Source: Tanytarsus gracilentus | Taxonomy: Eukaryota > Arthropoda > Insecta > Diptera > Chironomidae | Reading direction: 5' to 3' | Length of the DNA: 64,000 bases | Assembly (NCBI GenBank): GCA_038502055.1 | Contig: JAXRKN010000024.1 | Coordinates: 124,001-188,000, forward strand | Shown here: one piece after another, positions 28,158 to 40,331 of the stretch | How positions within the stretch are numbered: position 1 is the stretch's first letter | How the letters are laid out: every line of letters starts with the position of its first letter | Position numbers and translations under genes: made by a program | Notes under the pieces: generated by a model | What the model saw: only the letters and a program-made list of their open reading frames with translations | What the model was told of the DNA's origin: nothing | Database searches by the model: none

Positions 28158-28853
28158 ATCAAGGGGCGGGAAACTCATGTAATATTAAACAATTAATATT
28201 TTTGATAAAATTCCACTGGAATGTTATTAAATTATTCAAAAATCAACAATAAAAATCAAAAAGCAAAATTAATCTCTTCACTCACTGAACCATTAACACA
28301 ATTTTTGTTTATTCCGAAAATTTTCCCTCTTTATTTTGCCAATAATGCGAAAATAAATTAAAGTCATTTATGATCATTAGCATGATTTTTGTTACACACT
28401 AAAGATGGTCATTAGGAAAGTGGCAAAAGGGAAAAGAAACAGCAAAAAAATTGGATTACGGGTGAAAGAAGTTCATTAGAAATTAACTGAGATAAATTTA
28501 TTGAGCGGATAATTTTAGGAGTGGAAAATTTGGCTAAAATATTATCGCAGGATATTTTTTTAGATTTTTAAATGCATAATTCACTTAAAATCAAGTTTGA
28601 ATATTAAATTCAAAAGTCAATCTAGACATAAGAAAATTTGTCAGTTAGAAAAATAAAAAGAACAGAAACAAGGAAGATTTTTCAATTTTTAAAAATACGT
28701 TACAACAATTTACATTCAAAATTAATGAGATTTTCGTAACGTATATTTAAAATTTAAATCTTATATGAAAATAAAATTTGAAATAAAAAAATACGTTAGC
28801 TTCTTTGCTGTTGGAAATTAGGTTTGAATATCATGAGTTTCTCGCCCCTTGAT
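28158..28853. mobile_element. 696 bp element with 22 bp near-perfect terminal inverted repeats
   Basis: Left end ATCAAGGGGCGGGAAACTCA followed by TG; the reverse complement of the right end is the same with one change (GCGAGAAA). Similarity continues inward (ATATTAAAC against ATATTCAAAC). No frame encodes a transposase, so it is non-autonomous. I could not find a target duplication, so the superfamily is open; the CAAGGGGCG start would suit hAT. Confidence 0.75.
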
Positions 28854-29271
28854 ATTCATAAAAATTCCATCAAAAAAATTAAAATCCTCAAAAATTTTCC
28901 GCCTCGTTTAAATTTTAAATTTTTTTATCTCAGCATTTAACTAAACGGCTTCAATTCATGATTTCACTCACCATTAATGTCACTTTGCATATCGCAGTTG
29001 AAAATTTAGCATTAATCCATTGTTGAGCTTCCTTCATTATTCATTCTCCACTATCCATCTCGTGTTACTCGAGTGAGCTAATTTACATAACCAGCGCACA
29101 GACTTTTGCATCACTCAACATCTCGCTTGCATTTGAAAGTTCGTGCTGCGTGTTTTAAAATGTGTCGTGATATCTGGAAATGTAAGAAGTGACAGTGATG
29201 TAAAAAATTTGCTCTGGAAATGTCACATTTTAATCAATTAGCGTGACTGTAAATTTTATTCATAGTTTTTA

Positions 29272-29544
29272 GTGTAACCCACACAAAGTTGTGGTAACGC
29301 TTATATGCTCATCTTTCCGTCTGTCCGTACCATCGAGAACTCAAACCTAGACACTTCTACCTAGAGACTTCTAGTTTTCGCCAGATGGTACCTCTTAGGG
29401 TCTTTATTTGAAGGGGAAATTTAAATTTTCAAAATTTTTCGGATTAACCAAAATGTCCCGATTGACTTAAACTGATTTTTTATGCACTTGATTTTCAAAT
29501 ACTGAACTGATACGATGGGTCACGCGGCAACACCCACGAGAAAC
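29272..29544. mobile_element. Fragment resembling a dispersed insect repeat, unclassified
   Basis: A GC-richer block with sharp borders against A/T spacer. It starts GTGTAACCCACACAAAGTTG with a small hairpin (CCACA/TGTGG), contains TTTCCGTCTGTCCGTACC, a string seen in many insect transposon ends, and finishes ACGCGGCAACACCCACGAG. It is the only copy in the window and encodes no protein. Confidence 0.4.
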
Positions 29545-32500
29545 ATTTTTTATCAATTTTTGCTTTTAAGAAGATTAAAAAAATTAATGGAAAAAAATTT
29601 GATCATTAATTCTTAAGAAATCTTAATTTAAATTTAAATCGACGACAAACTGCCTAAATTTATTTTACACCACAAAATATTTCCTTAACACAAACTTTTA
29701 AGCCACAAATCCTCAACTTAAATCTCTCATTTTCTAAACCGCCTTAAAACATTTACAAACACCACAAATTGCTAATAAATTCCAATTAAGCGAACAACAG
29801 AGTTCGAAAAGCGTAAAAGCCCTCAAAGCGACGATGTTGAAAAACTTTTTTTCTCTCTAAATCTCATCGCTAATCTGCCTTTTGTTGTGAGAATTTTTCA
29901 TCCCTTTTTAAATGGAAAGAAGAAAATTTAATTTTCAATAAAATTATCATCAAGTTGATTGTTATCGTCGTCTAATAATGAGTTGAGTGATTAAATGTAA
30001 TTAAGATGATTATAAGAATTTTTAGAGAAAAGTGTGAGAGAGTTAATTTGGAGAAAAATTTGTAAATTTAATTAATTTTATTGCAGAAATTAATTTTTTA
30101 CACTTGCAACATAATTGATCAAGTCCTGACAGTAAAGTCTCGTTTGTACAGCAAAATCTCTTTAGTAGTCTCGTTAGTTTGGAAACATTCAAAAAATTCT
30201 CATGTGGTTTAAATTTTCAAAAACCGTTAAATTAAAATATCATTAAATTTTTTAAATTACTTCAAAACTTAAAAATTTAATTCATAAATATTTTTATTTA
30301 GTTTAAAATATTTTTATTAAATTCGCAATAATCCAAAATAATTTAAATAAAAAGGAAAATAAATTTTTTTCCACTTCACAATTCAAATTCTTCCGCCCAC
30401 CAGCATCAAATTCTATGCAAACCTCACACAATCATCAATCAACTTTGTCATATCGATAACAATCACTCTTGAGCACAAAATGTTGAGATTGAAGAAGAAG
30501 TCAAAGATGATGCTGTAAATCTAATAAAAATAAAAATCCCGCTGAGAATTGTTAAAAGCTTCACTTGAGAGTTTTTCAATAAAATCAAATAAAAATGGTA
30601 AATTTTGAGGTTGGGGGAAAAAATAAATTTATTTTTTAAATATTTTTATAGAGAATTAATAAAAATTAATTCAAAAATTTCATAAAAAAAAATTCTGAAA
30701 TTTAATTCAAACTTTAAATTTGCTTTAAAAATTTAAATTAAGCTCGAAAAAAATATTTAATGAGTCGTAAAATTTTTAACCACGTAATTTTCAGTTCCAA
30801 AACTTCTCCAACCCCAAAAAAACCTTCAACACGATCAAAAAATCATTTCAACTTAATTACCCACGTCACAAATTGACTTTTTATCTGCCATCAAAAATTA
30901 ATAATCCAATTTTCAGACATTGACAATCGAATAATTTTTCACGTGCTTTATTTCGGGCTCAAATGATAATAGTCGAGCACTTGGTGACACTCGACTGAAA
31001 TAACAAAAGCAATAATAGAAAAATGAGAGAGAAAGTTCAAAAGCAGCGATGACAATGAAAGGGAAAAGAATAAAAATCGATGAAGATATAAAAATGTGGT
31101 GGTTGGTGTGTGCGGTTGAGGTCACAAAAATATGAAATAAGAAGAAAAATTTGAATGAAAATTTAGAAAATAATCAAAAAATTATAAAAGTTTAAGGCAA
31201 ATTTTTAAATTTGAATTAAATTTTTGAAATAATTTTTAATAAAATTTTTGGATTTTAAATTTCAGAATTTTTTATGAAATTTTTGGATTTTGAATTTTTG
31301 AATTTTTTTCCATAAAATTTTGTTTTTCACCCTTGGAATTTTTTCCACATTCAAAATAAGAAAAATCGACAGATTTCCAGGAAATGTCTCAATTTTTCAG
31401 CCCTCCAACTCTTTCTAAACAAAGCCAATCAACACACTCACCACTCACCTCAGCAACAAAAGCCAAAAATCCTCGCCTCAACCACTTGATACGTTATTAA
31501 TGTGTGTGCAATCAACTTTTTTTTATTTTCTCTCTTTTATAAATATTTTCCAATTGTGTTTCATTCACTGATTGATGGTTTAATGATCAACGACACAGAA
31601 ATTATTTTTCGGGCTTCGACTTTTTTAGGGAGGTTTCAAAACGCCCTAAAATAAATATTTTGAAATTTAATATGCGGTGATTTTCACGTAAAGTAAAATG
31701 AGAAATTGTCGGGGAGCAAAAAAAATTATTCGACACTTCATGTGAGCATCAATATGCAAAATTTGATTGATGTTTTTGCATGCCGTGCTTTATTTCTGTT
31801 TATTTTTACACAGCAACCAAAAATTGAATTGAATTTCGCGGCGTTTTTATCACGCTGAGGATAAAAAATGTTTTTCATGTTGTTTGAATTTTTTTTATAT
31901 TTATTTTATGAAGTTTTTTGCGAGTTGAAATTTTTGAATGAAAATGAGTTGAAAAATTAAGATTTAAAATTTAAGTCAGCAAAATTTCTTAATAAAAAAA
32001 TATATCCTAAAAATATTTTTAAAAAAATTTTAATAAATTTAATAAAAATTATAAAAAATTAATTTTAAAACAAATTATAAAAAATAAATTTTAATTAGAA
32101 TTATAAAAAAATGTTAAAAGAAAAATTTTAATCAATAATAAAAATTAAAAAAACTTTAAAAATATTCAAAGTATTTAAAACCGTTAAAAAATTTATTCAA
32201 AAAACTAAAATTAAATTTTTTTCATGTGAACCCAATTTTTCTCTCATTTTTTAGCCCTGAAGTAAAACTAACAAAAAACTTTTTCATAATTGAGTTGACA
32301 AAACTTTTTTTCCCTCATTCTTAAAGCTCACAAAAAACTTCAGTCACGAACTAATTTTTTCTCTCTTCTTCGCTTTACAACAAATAAAAAAGAGAAAAAT
32401 TTTCATAATAAACAAAAAAGTTTTCTTCTTTATTTTCGAAAGCTATAAAAAGGATTTATGAAGGATTTGCGTCTGGTTGTCGGTGGAATTATTATGATGT

Positions 32501-34794
32501 TAGGAAAAAGTAAATATTTTTAGGGGTTAAGAGGACAAAAATTGATTGAATGTTGAGTGGAAAATTGAAAAAGATTTTGTGGAATTTTTTTAAGGATATT
32601 AAAATAATTTTTAAATTTTCTTATTAAAATTTCATATAAAAAATAAAAAACATTTTATTATTTTAAAACCAAAAAAGTTTTAATAAAAAATATCGAAGTT
32701 TCAAAAAATCTTTAAAAATTTTCACAAATAATTAAAATTAAATTAATTTTTTAAAAATAATCAAACCTCAAATAATTTTTATCTCCCTTCCTAGACGTCA
32801 ATCATCCCCCACAGCTTTTTAAATTTATTTTTCTTCTCATGAATAAAAAATAAAAACATGAAAAAAAATTCTTCCGCTCTTTTGAACTTTTATTTATGCA
32901 AAATGTCATTGAAAGAGAAATTTTTTACGTTTCCAAGTGGATTTTGTCCTAACTTCTAAGAAGACGGGTTTAAATCCCTTTTCTCTGGTTGTCATTGAAT
33001 AATTGAACACTCGAAAAATTTTTCATGTGAATTTCATCAAAAATTATTTATTTTTCAACATAAAAGTGGATAAAAATCAATTTTTATCTCACTAAACAAG
33101 CTTTTAATACAGTTGATAACACACTCAAAGGCTCGCCATGAGCAGCTCTTCAATAAATTTTTCACAAACGTGTCGGCGAGGCAGAAAACATCGCAAAATC
33201 GATACAAAACACCCCCAAGGATAATGAAGCGAAATTACTCAACGTGAATATGAAAACATTTCGAGTTGTTTGCACAGATGCGGTTTTAATGAGTTGAGTG
33301 AATTATTCGAAGGCAAAAAGAGGTCATTTGTGAGATTATTGGATAATAAAAATGATTTTAAGAAGGAAATTTAACGAAAATAAAATTTGAACCCCTAAAA
33401 AAATTTTATATGACGTCACAAAGTCTTATGAGATAAATTTAAAATTCCAATTAGAAAATTATTCAACAAACCTTTTTTTAGAAAGCTCAAAATTTCATTT
33501 TCATTTTCAATTTTTATCCTCGTGACATCTCAAAAATTTGACCTGAATTTTTTTCCCCTTTTTACTCGTTCACATTTTGATTAATTATTTATCTCGCTCG
33601 CAGCAACATTTTTTTTTCACTCACTCGCAGCCACCGTTGTCCCTCGCATTCACTTAAAGCTGAAGATAAAATTGCCATATTTATTATTATTACAGAAGGC
33701 AGTAAAAATGTTGAGTGTGGGCTTCATTGCGAAATGATTCACGTGTACGATGATGCTTGAGGGTTGGATGAGGAAAAAAATTGCGTGAGATTTCTGAATA
33801 AATTAATAAAATATGGGGAGTGTTGAGTGAGATGGAAAAATTGAGCAACTTTTGAATTTATAGAAAAATCTTTCCTTATACACAAATTGCAAACAAATTG
33901 TAAGCAAATTGCATGAAAAATTTGATTTTTTTCTGTTAGGGATTGAAAGCTCAAAAATTTGAAAGCTCAAAATTTTAAAAACTCAAAAATTTGAAATGAT
34001 TTTTGCAATTAAAAATTTAGAAAATTATTAAGTAATTAAAAAAATTTCTCAAATTTTTTATCGCAATTAAAAGAAGAAGAAGAAGAAGGAATTTTATAAC
34101 TATTGCTCGTAAAAAAGTGCTGAAATGAAACTTTTTGGTGAGGTTATAAAAGTGAATTTTTCAGGCTTTTCATAGGATGAAAGTGATTAAATGAAGATTT
34201 CAAGTTTTATGAGCACTGAAAGATTTTAGATTCTCGCTTGGTTTAGTTAAAAATTAGTTTTTGCGAAGCATCTGAAAAAAATTCAAATATTGAAAAATTA
34301 TTTTCCACGCAATTTTCACATCAATCTCATGTTTTTCTATTTGTTCAAACAAAAAAAAATTCTCTCGCATCTCACATGTCAAGTCGATCATTTTAATAAA
34401 TGACGCGTGTAAGCATTTTTCCGCTCATGTTTCGAATTTTTTTACTCTTTATGGCATTTCGCATATGATATCTGCTCACTCACTTTGGTGTGTATGTTTT
34501 CACATGGATATATGAATATGGATGAAACGTGATAAGCGTGCAAAAAAGTGAAATCGTGAGCAGAGCAAGAGAAAAAGTTGAAGGAGGGTTGACAGCGAAT
34601 GACTAATTGAGTGATTTGAAGAAGAAAAAATTCAAGAAAGTTTTAATCGAATTTTGACGCGAAAAATCAATAAAGGATTAAATTGAGTTTGCGGCACGCG
34701 GAAGATCATTTTTGATGATTTTTGCTGATTAAGATTGAAAAGATTTAAAAGATTTAGTTGAAAATCGTGAGAATTTTTTTTTAGGTTTTTGAGA

Positions 34795-35443
34795 TTGGTT
34801 TTGGTATGACAAAGGGGTAGCTTTCGGGTAAGAAATTATTTTTTTGAGGTTTTTATTTTAATTTTTTAATAATTGTCGAAAAATTACAAATTTAATATTA
34901 AGAGTTTCCACCCCTGAATTTTTAAAGTAATTTTTCTTGATTTAAATAAACTAAAATTCAAAAAAAATGAAAAAAAAATATTAAATATTTAAAAAACCTA
35001 TAATATTGCTTGAAACATCGTATTTTTTTTAAATCGCTTTAAAACTTTTAAATTTTAAAATTTTCCACCCCTTTGCTAAATTTTGCGTCATCAACCCAAG
35101 TTTTATTTTTATTTAACTCCAAAATCATCCCAAAAGTTCATCAAAAGCTCAAAATTGAATATTAAACTTTTTTGTTCTTTATTTGGTTCGTAAATTTTTC
35201 TTACGTATCTTCGAGTTTAAACAATGTCAAAGTGAAATATTTTTATGACTTTCTTCACACTTTAAAATTTATGAAAAAATAAACTTTTGAGTGCTTCTAA
35301 ATTTTTGATTGTTTTTTGTTAGGGGTTGAAAAAATTCTACGAAAAGAAAATTTCTATTAAAAATTTGATTTTTTTAAATTTCAATAAAATTTTTTGGTTT
35401 TTAATATTGGTTTTGGTATTGACGAAGGGGTAGCTCCCAGGTA
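34795..35443. repeat. Two copies of an ATTGGTTTTGGTATTGAC motif 0.6 kb apart
   Basis: About 40 bp (ATTGGTTTTGGTAT, GACRAAGGGGTAGCT, then YCNGGTAA) occurs near 34795-34832 and 35406-35443. The DNA between contains further reverse-oriented CCACCCCT-type words at 34902-34917 and near 35068, so this may be a decayed dispersed repeat. Confidence 0.5.
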
Positions 35444-35519
35444 AATTAATATTTTGGTTAATATTTAAAAAAATTATAAAAATCCTTAATTAATTTTTTA
35501 TTCAAAAATTGACAGCAAA

Positions 35520-35659
35520 AGAATTTAAAATTAATTTTATTCAACAAAAAAAATTTAAATAAATTTTATTAAACATAAAAATTTAAATTTTATTCAACAA
35601 AAAATTAAAAATTAATTTTTCTCAACATAAAATTTTTAAAATTAATTTTATTCAACAAT
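35520..35659. repeat. Degenerate tandem repeat downstream of the LRR gene
   Basis: Five units of about 28 bp built on TTTTATTCAACAAAAAATTT lie directly after the minus-strand LRR stop codon. Read on the minus strand, each unit supplies an AATAAA (one at 35652-35647), so the array may provide several polyadenylation signals. Confidence 0.65.
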
Positions 35660-37002
35660 TTAAAACCAAAATAAATTAATTAAAATTATTAAATAACCAA
35701 AACTTAATTTTATTTCACTTCCACCGCCAATTTGAGCCAAAATTCTTTCCGGATCTTTCCAGTTTTCATAACAATCGTAAAAGAATGAATTTGTGTCTGT
35801 CTCATTGAACACGTAGTGACCATCTTCGATGCACAAATTTCCCCAAATCGACAGCGAATCTAAACTTGGAAAGTTTTCGAAGAAATTCTCCTCAATTTCG
35901 TTGATTTGATTTTTAGCGATGTTAAAGTACGTTAAATTTTGCATCAATCCGAAAGAATTTTTTGATAACTTATTAATTTGATTTTCGTAAACGTTGAAAG
36001 ACATTAAATTTTTTAATGGCGTGAAAATTTCATCGGGAAATTCTGAGATTTTGTTTTTTGATAAATCAATCATTAAAAGTTGAGAACTTTCGCTGAAAAG
36101 TTGAGGGTGAAGATTTGAAATTTGATTTTCTCGCAAATTTAAAGTTTTTAAATTATTTAAATTTACAAAAATTTCAGATTTAATTTCTGTGAGTTTGTTG
36201 TCGCTCAAATCAAGTGAGGAAAGTTGCAAATTTCCATCGAAAGTTCCTTCAAATAATTCTGAGATTTCATTTCTCAACAAATGTAAAGTTTTAAGATTTT
36301 CTAAATTCTTAAAAACTTCCACCGGAATTTCCGAAATTTTATTTCCATCCAGATAAATTTCCCTCAAATTTGGTAAATTTTCAAAAAGATTTTCCTCCAA
36401 AGTTTCGATTCCATTTTCAGATAAAGTTAAACTTTCAAGACTTTCAAGTCCCTCAAAAGTTTCAGCGCGAAAATTTTCAATCAAATTTTTTGAAAGTGAT
36501 AAAAATTTCAAACTTTTACAATCCTTAAAAGTTCCATGATGAATATTCGTGATTTGATTGTTGGAGATTGAAATTTTCTCAATTTTCTCGCAACTTTCAA
36601 GAGCATCCGATGGAATTCTTTCCATGTTGACTCGATTGAGATAAAATTCCCTCAAATTTTCAAACTTTTCAACTCCATAATTCAAAATTCCTTTATGCAA
36701 AACTTTAATCAAATTATCCGAATAGTAAGGCGTTGAAATTTGAGTAACATCCAAGTCACTTCGACCTGCAGTGTGGTTCGTTATGATAAAAACCTCAATT
36801 TGATCTTCGAGTGACTCAATCAGTGACTTGAAAATAATAAAGGTGTAAACTTCAGGTGATTGCGATTGAAATTGAGCGACAAAACTTTGCTTTGGATATT
36901 GAGCGAAAGTTTGAGAAGTTATGAAAATTAAAATGATGAAAATTTGTCTAAAAACTTAGAAAAATTTAATTAAAATTAATTTAAATTGAATTTTTACCTC
37001 AT
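35660..37002 (-). CDS. Secreted leucine-rich-repeat protein, probably GPI-anchored, 430 aa
   Basis: Two exons: 37002-36998 carries only ATGAG, then a 50 bp intron (GTAAAA donor, TTTTTAG acceptor) and exon 36947-35660. This splice gives a good signal peptide, MRQIFIILIFITSQTFAQ, where the large exon alone has no suitable ATG. After about 80 residues without recognised domain come eleven exact 24-residue LRRs from about residue 100, pattern LxxLxLxxNxIxxIxxxxFxxLxx, plus a half repeat ending LSIWGNLC and a short capping region with two Cys. The last 22 residues (GGGSEIK, then a hydrophobic run to LFWF) look like a GPI-attachment signal. Regular 24-residue LRRs of this kind mediate extracellular protein binding in adhesion, patterning and insect immunity; no specific orthologue or partner can be named. 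Several possible N-glycosylation sites (such as NHT and NET) are visible. Confidence 0.9.
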
Positions 37003-38767
37003 TTTGAGTTTAATTACTTAAAATCAATTTTTTAATTTATTTTTGACTCATCGATTCCACAACAAGTTTCGCACTAAACGTTTTCACACTTTGCTGCCCC
37101 TCAAAATTTTTTTATCAGTTGTCGAGATAGCAAAAGTAAACAAGATAAAAATTTCAATTACCGGTAATTGAATCAACAATATTTTAGTGAGAATTTATTG
37201 TGGAAATTTAACGTTTTTAAATTTTTTGAAAAATTGAAAATCTAAATTTAAAAAATTAAGATTTCTTTAAAATTTTCGAGTGTTTTACAAGAGAACCCCT
37301 AACGTATTAATTGACCATCTAAAAATTTAAATAAAAATTTAGAACAATTTTAAATAAAAAAATTTTTCGAACAAAATTCTGACCATCCCGGTGTATCAGA
37401 ACCCCTAAACCAAAATTCTTCCACATCAAAAGCTTTCACTTGAAACTTCTACAGAATTCCTCAAAATGAACATTTTCAACTTTTTCACATCCCTTAAAAA
37501 TCTTCTCGAATTTTCCTCATTTACTTTTTCCCACAAATTTACGTCAACATTTCTATGATGAAGGCTTACGTAATCCAATTAATTTTCTCCGTCTGTGTAC
37601 AATTTTATGCATCCATAAACAAGCACTTAATTGACATCATTACGGTCGCCGAGAATCTTGTTATTTTTTTTCATGCTCCAAACTGAAGTGCTTTCATTAC
37701 TTGATGACCGGTTTGTTGCCGAAAATCATGAGAGTTTAAGATGAGAACTTTGATTGGCGACGCTGATGAGGGTTTAAGATTTGGGGTTGGGGGTCATCTT
37801 TTTTAATATTTTCAATATAAAAATTTGATTTTAAAATTTTAAAAATGATAAATAAAAAATTAAAATAAAACTTTTAAAATTGTAAAAATTTAAAACAAAA
37901 TTCCTTAAATCAGATTGAGCCAAAAAATCAATGAATTTTTCCTCAATCTCATTTTTAAATCCTGCATAATTGAAAAAAAGCAATTAAATTATGAATAAAA
38001 ACTTTTCGACATTTATTTTCGGTCTCATTTGACTATTTTGAGTATCGCTCCCCAATCTGCATAATTGCCAATTGACCTAAATTCACGTCATATGAATTTT
38101 CGAGTGTGTCTTTTCCTCATAAATATTTTCTACCTTGTCTGGAAATTGTTTAAACTCCGAAAGAGAAAATTTATCGATTTTTTTTCTAACAAATTAATTT
38201 ATTTACTCTCAAAGTCCGAAAGTAAAGATTCAATCCGCACAAAAAACTTTTCTTTTTAATTTTGCGTAACTTAATTAATCAATTTTCACTTCCTTGGCTT
38301 TACTTTCTCTCTTTTCATTGTTTTCGCCAACACAAATTTTCCTTCTTTTCTTCTACTCAGCTTTATTACTTTTCCAAAAAGCAACGTGGAAGAGATTAGG
38401 AAAAGTTTACATGTGTCACAAAATGAGTTGACGTTGAGTAAATGAAGACAAGAGTGACAAAGTAAATCTTGAATGAAATTTTGATTGTTGCGAGTGAAAA
38501 ATTAAATTTGAAATTATATTTTTGTAGGTTTAAAATTATTTGGGTAGAAAATTATTTAAATTTAAATAATTTATAAATTAAAAAACGTAAAAAAATTATT
38601 TAAAATATTTAAAAAGTTTAAATGAGCGTTCTTATAATAAAATCAAGTGGGCTACCTCTTAGTAAAATTTTAATCAATCAAAATATTTAAAAAATTCAAA
38701 TTATTAAAAAATTTAACTTTAAAAATCTTTAACTAACCCTTTTTAAATTTCTCTCATCTCTTTTCAG
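37003..38767. other. Spacer between the LRR gene and the exon at 38.8 kb
   Basis: The first 200 bp are the 5' flank of the minus-strand LRR gene, with GATA-type words (TTTATC, TTATCAG, CTATCTCG region) and the 20 bp palindrome listed separately. The rest is AT-rich with repeats of the AACCCCTAA type near 37305 and 37405. The last 20 bases form a pyrimidine-rich acceptor. Confidence 0.5.
37153..37172. promoter_or_regulatory. 20 bp perfect palindrome upstream of the LRR gene
   Basis: TTCAATTACCGGTAATTGAA reads the same on both strands. It lies 150 bp upstream of the LRR start codon and contains two TAATT homeodomain-type cores facing each other around CCGG. A dimeric factor site is plausible; function is inferred only. 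Confidence 0.45.
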
Positions 38768-38985
38768 ATTTTAAATAATCCCACACAAAAAAATCAACTG
38801 AATTAAGTTCATTCAACAAAAAGCTTTCGAGTTGAATACAAAAAAACAAAAAAAAATTCTATTGTGCTTCACAAAAGCGTAGCGAGAACAAAACGTCCGA
38901 GAGATACCTGTGAAGAGTTGAGAAGGCGAGTCGACGAGATAAAAAATGAGTAAAATTTTCACCTACGTCGCTCTTCTTCTCATCG
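38768..38985 (+). CDS. First coding exon of an unidentified secreted or membrane protein
   Basis: A strong acceptor (CTCTCATCTCTTTTCAG) ends at 38767, followed by a GC-richer 5' UTR, an ATG at 38946 with context AAAAAATG, 13 codons (MSKIFTYVALLLI) and a GTGAGT donor at 38986. The peptide is a typical signal-peptide start, and the exon ends in phase 1. The acceptor implies another, untranslated exon upstream (one candidate donor is at 10248). Reading through the donor gives a nonsensical frame to 39173, which supports splicing. Compatible downstream exons are proposed at 46030-46219 and 58041-58189, which would make a gene of more than 19 kb. The protein family is not recognisable from this exon. 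Confidence 0.6.
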
Positions 38986-39728
38986 GTGAGTGGCAAAATA
39001 TGTTTAAGCTTTTTTCTATACAATGGCAGCAAAAATTTAAGTTAGAAATTTTAAATTTCCTACCAAACAACTTTCGAGTTCTACTCGAGCGTAAAACACT
39101 TCAATTTGACCTTTTTCGTCCGTGGTTTTTCTCTCTCGCGAGTGAAGCGAAAAATCGATTTCAGAACTTGTGAGAAAAATATAAAAAAAATTCCTTAGGA
39201 CTCTTTTAAACTTCCGTGAGATCGCTCAATAATCGCACTCGATGTGTGTGTGTGAGTGATAGTGTGTGGATGATTCACATAAAATCGAGGAAGTGACCAC
39301 GATGAAATACGAAAAACCACAAGAGTGGCATGTTACGCAATTTTATAGCCGCTGCGTGCAAATGTGCGAGAGCGAAGTCCATGAGGGTCATGCGATATGC
39401 CAGAGATAAACGGAGATGGATATGCAGTGATACGAGGGAATGAAGGTGGGAAAAAAGGGTCAAGGAAAAGTTTGAGAAAAAGTGAAAAATTTTCAGGAGG
39501 TGATGGAGAACGAAAAAAGGGCAGACTTTATGACCTTCGTTCGGGGTAGACGGAAAAAACTCTCGAAGGTGTTTTTAAGAAATGTCGGAAGGTCAAAAAA
39601 GGGTGAAATGTGATGATTGAGTGAAATTAAAATTTAAATTCTATCAAAATTAAAATCCAGAAAGTTAGTAAAAGTTTTGGAAATTTATTGTTAAAATTTT
39701 TTAAATACTTTTTGAGATATTTTAAAAC

Positions 39729-40033
39729 GAGATGACGAATTTCAATCCCAGATGATGAATTTTAAATTTGAATGACAATTTTTTACCGAGATGACAAATT
39801 TTTGAATTAAAACTGACAAATTTTAAATTTAACGCTAATAAATTTTAAACTGAGATGACAAATTTAAAATGAAAACGATAAATTTTAAACTTCAAGCTAC
39901 TAAATTTTCCCGAGATGATAAAATTTTAACTTAAGGTGATAAATTTAAACCCAAGATGACATAATTTAACCCTCAAATAAAAAATTAAATATTTCCTAGA
40001 TGACCAAATTTCACCCAAGATGATGAAATTCCA
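39729..40033. repeat. Minisatellite, GAGATGACAAATTTTAAA units
   Basis: About twelve degenerate units of 22-30 bp, each with a GATGA(C/T)(A/G)AATTT core, in one orientation. Confidence 0.75.
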
Positions 40034-40298
40034 TAAAACTTTTCAAATTCATCTCACAAAATTCTCATACTTTCTACTTTCATCCACTTAATAACAAAAA
40101 CTTCCTCAATTACCATAATTACTCTCCACTCTCACATGCTTTTATCTCTATCTTCCTCCCACCCACCTTTATCGCAAAATTTTTCCATCGTATCGTATTC
40201 CGCCTCCTGTTCCATACTTAATCTAGAATGTACACTCGAGTCTGTATAAAAAAAACTATCTCACACCCAACTTCTATCATCATTTTGTCGACGAATTG

Positions 40299-40331
40299 TA
40301 TAAATAGGTCACATAGTGTGAGCGAAGCAGT
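40299..40331 (+). promoter_or_regulatory. Candidate TATA/initiator core promoter
   Basis: TATAAATAGG at 40299 and CAGT at 40328-40331 have the standard 30 base spacing, in a GC-richer stretch (GTCACATAGTGTGAGCGAAG). No coding exon follows that I can identify, so if real it would drive an untranslated exon or non-coding RNA. Confidence 0.25.

Larger units (their letters stand above)
14434..35519. other. About 21 kb non-coding mosaic of AT-rich spacer and GC-richer islands
   Basis: I found no protein gene with a long frame, recognisable motif or good exon borders on either strand. Islands of 100-400 bp with more C and G (for example near 15.2-15.6, 17.3, 18.5-18.9, 19.7-20.1, 23.1-23.5, 25.4-25.7, 28.95-29.2, 31.4-31.6 and 34.3-34.7 kb) alternate with near-pure A/T runs roughly every 0.7-1 kb. 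Such structure is common in introns or flanks of regulated insect genes, where islands can be enhancers; that is inference. Individual repeats inside are listed separately. Confidence 0.5.

Noticed and set aside
28972..29037. Minus-strand 22-codon frame starting MKEAQQWINAKF and ending at a GTGAGT donor
   Set aside because: Attractive start and donor, but no second exon, no motif, and such short coincidences are expected in a window of this size.
32940..33000. GGGTTTAAATCCC word resembling a tRNA T arm
   Set aside because: The upstream sequence gives no cloverleaf; the word is just a short palindrome.
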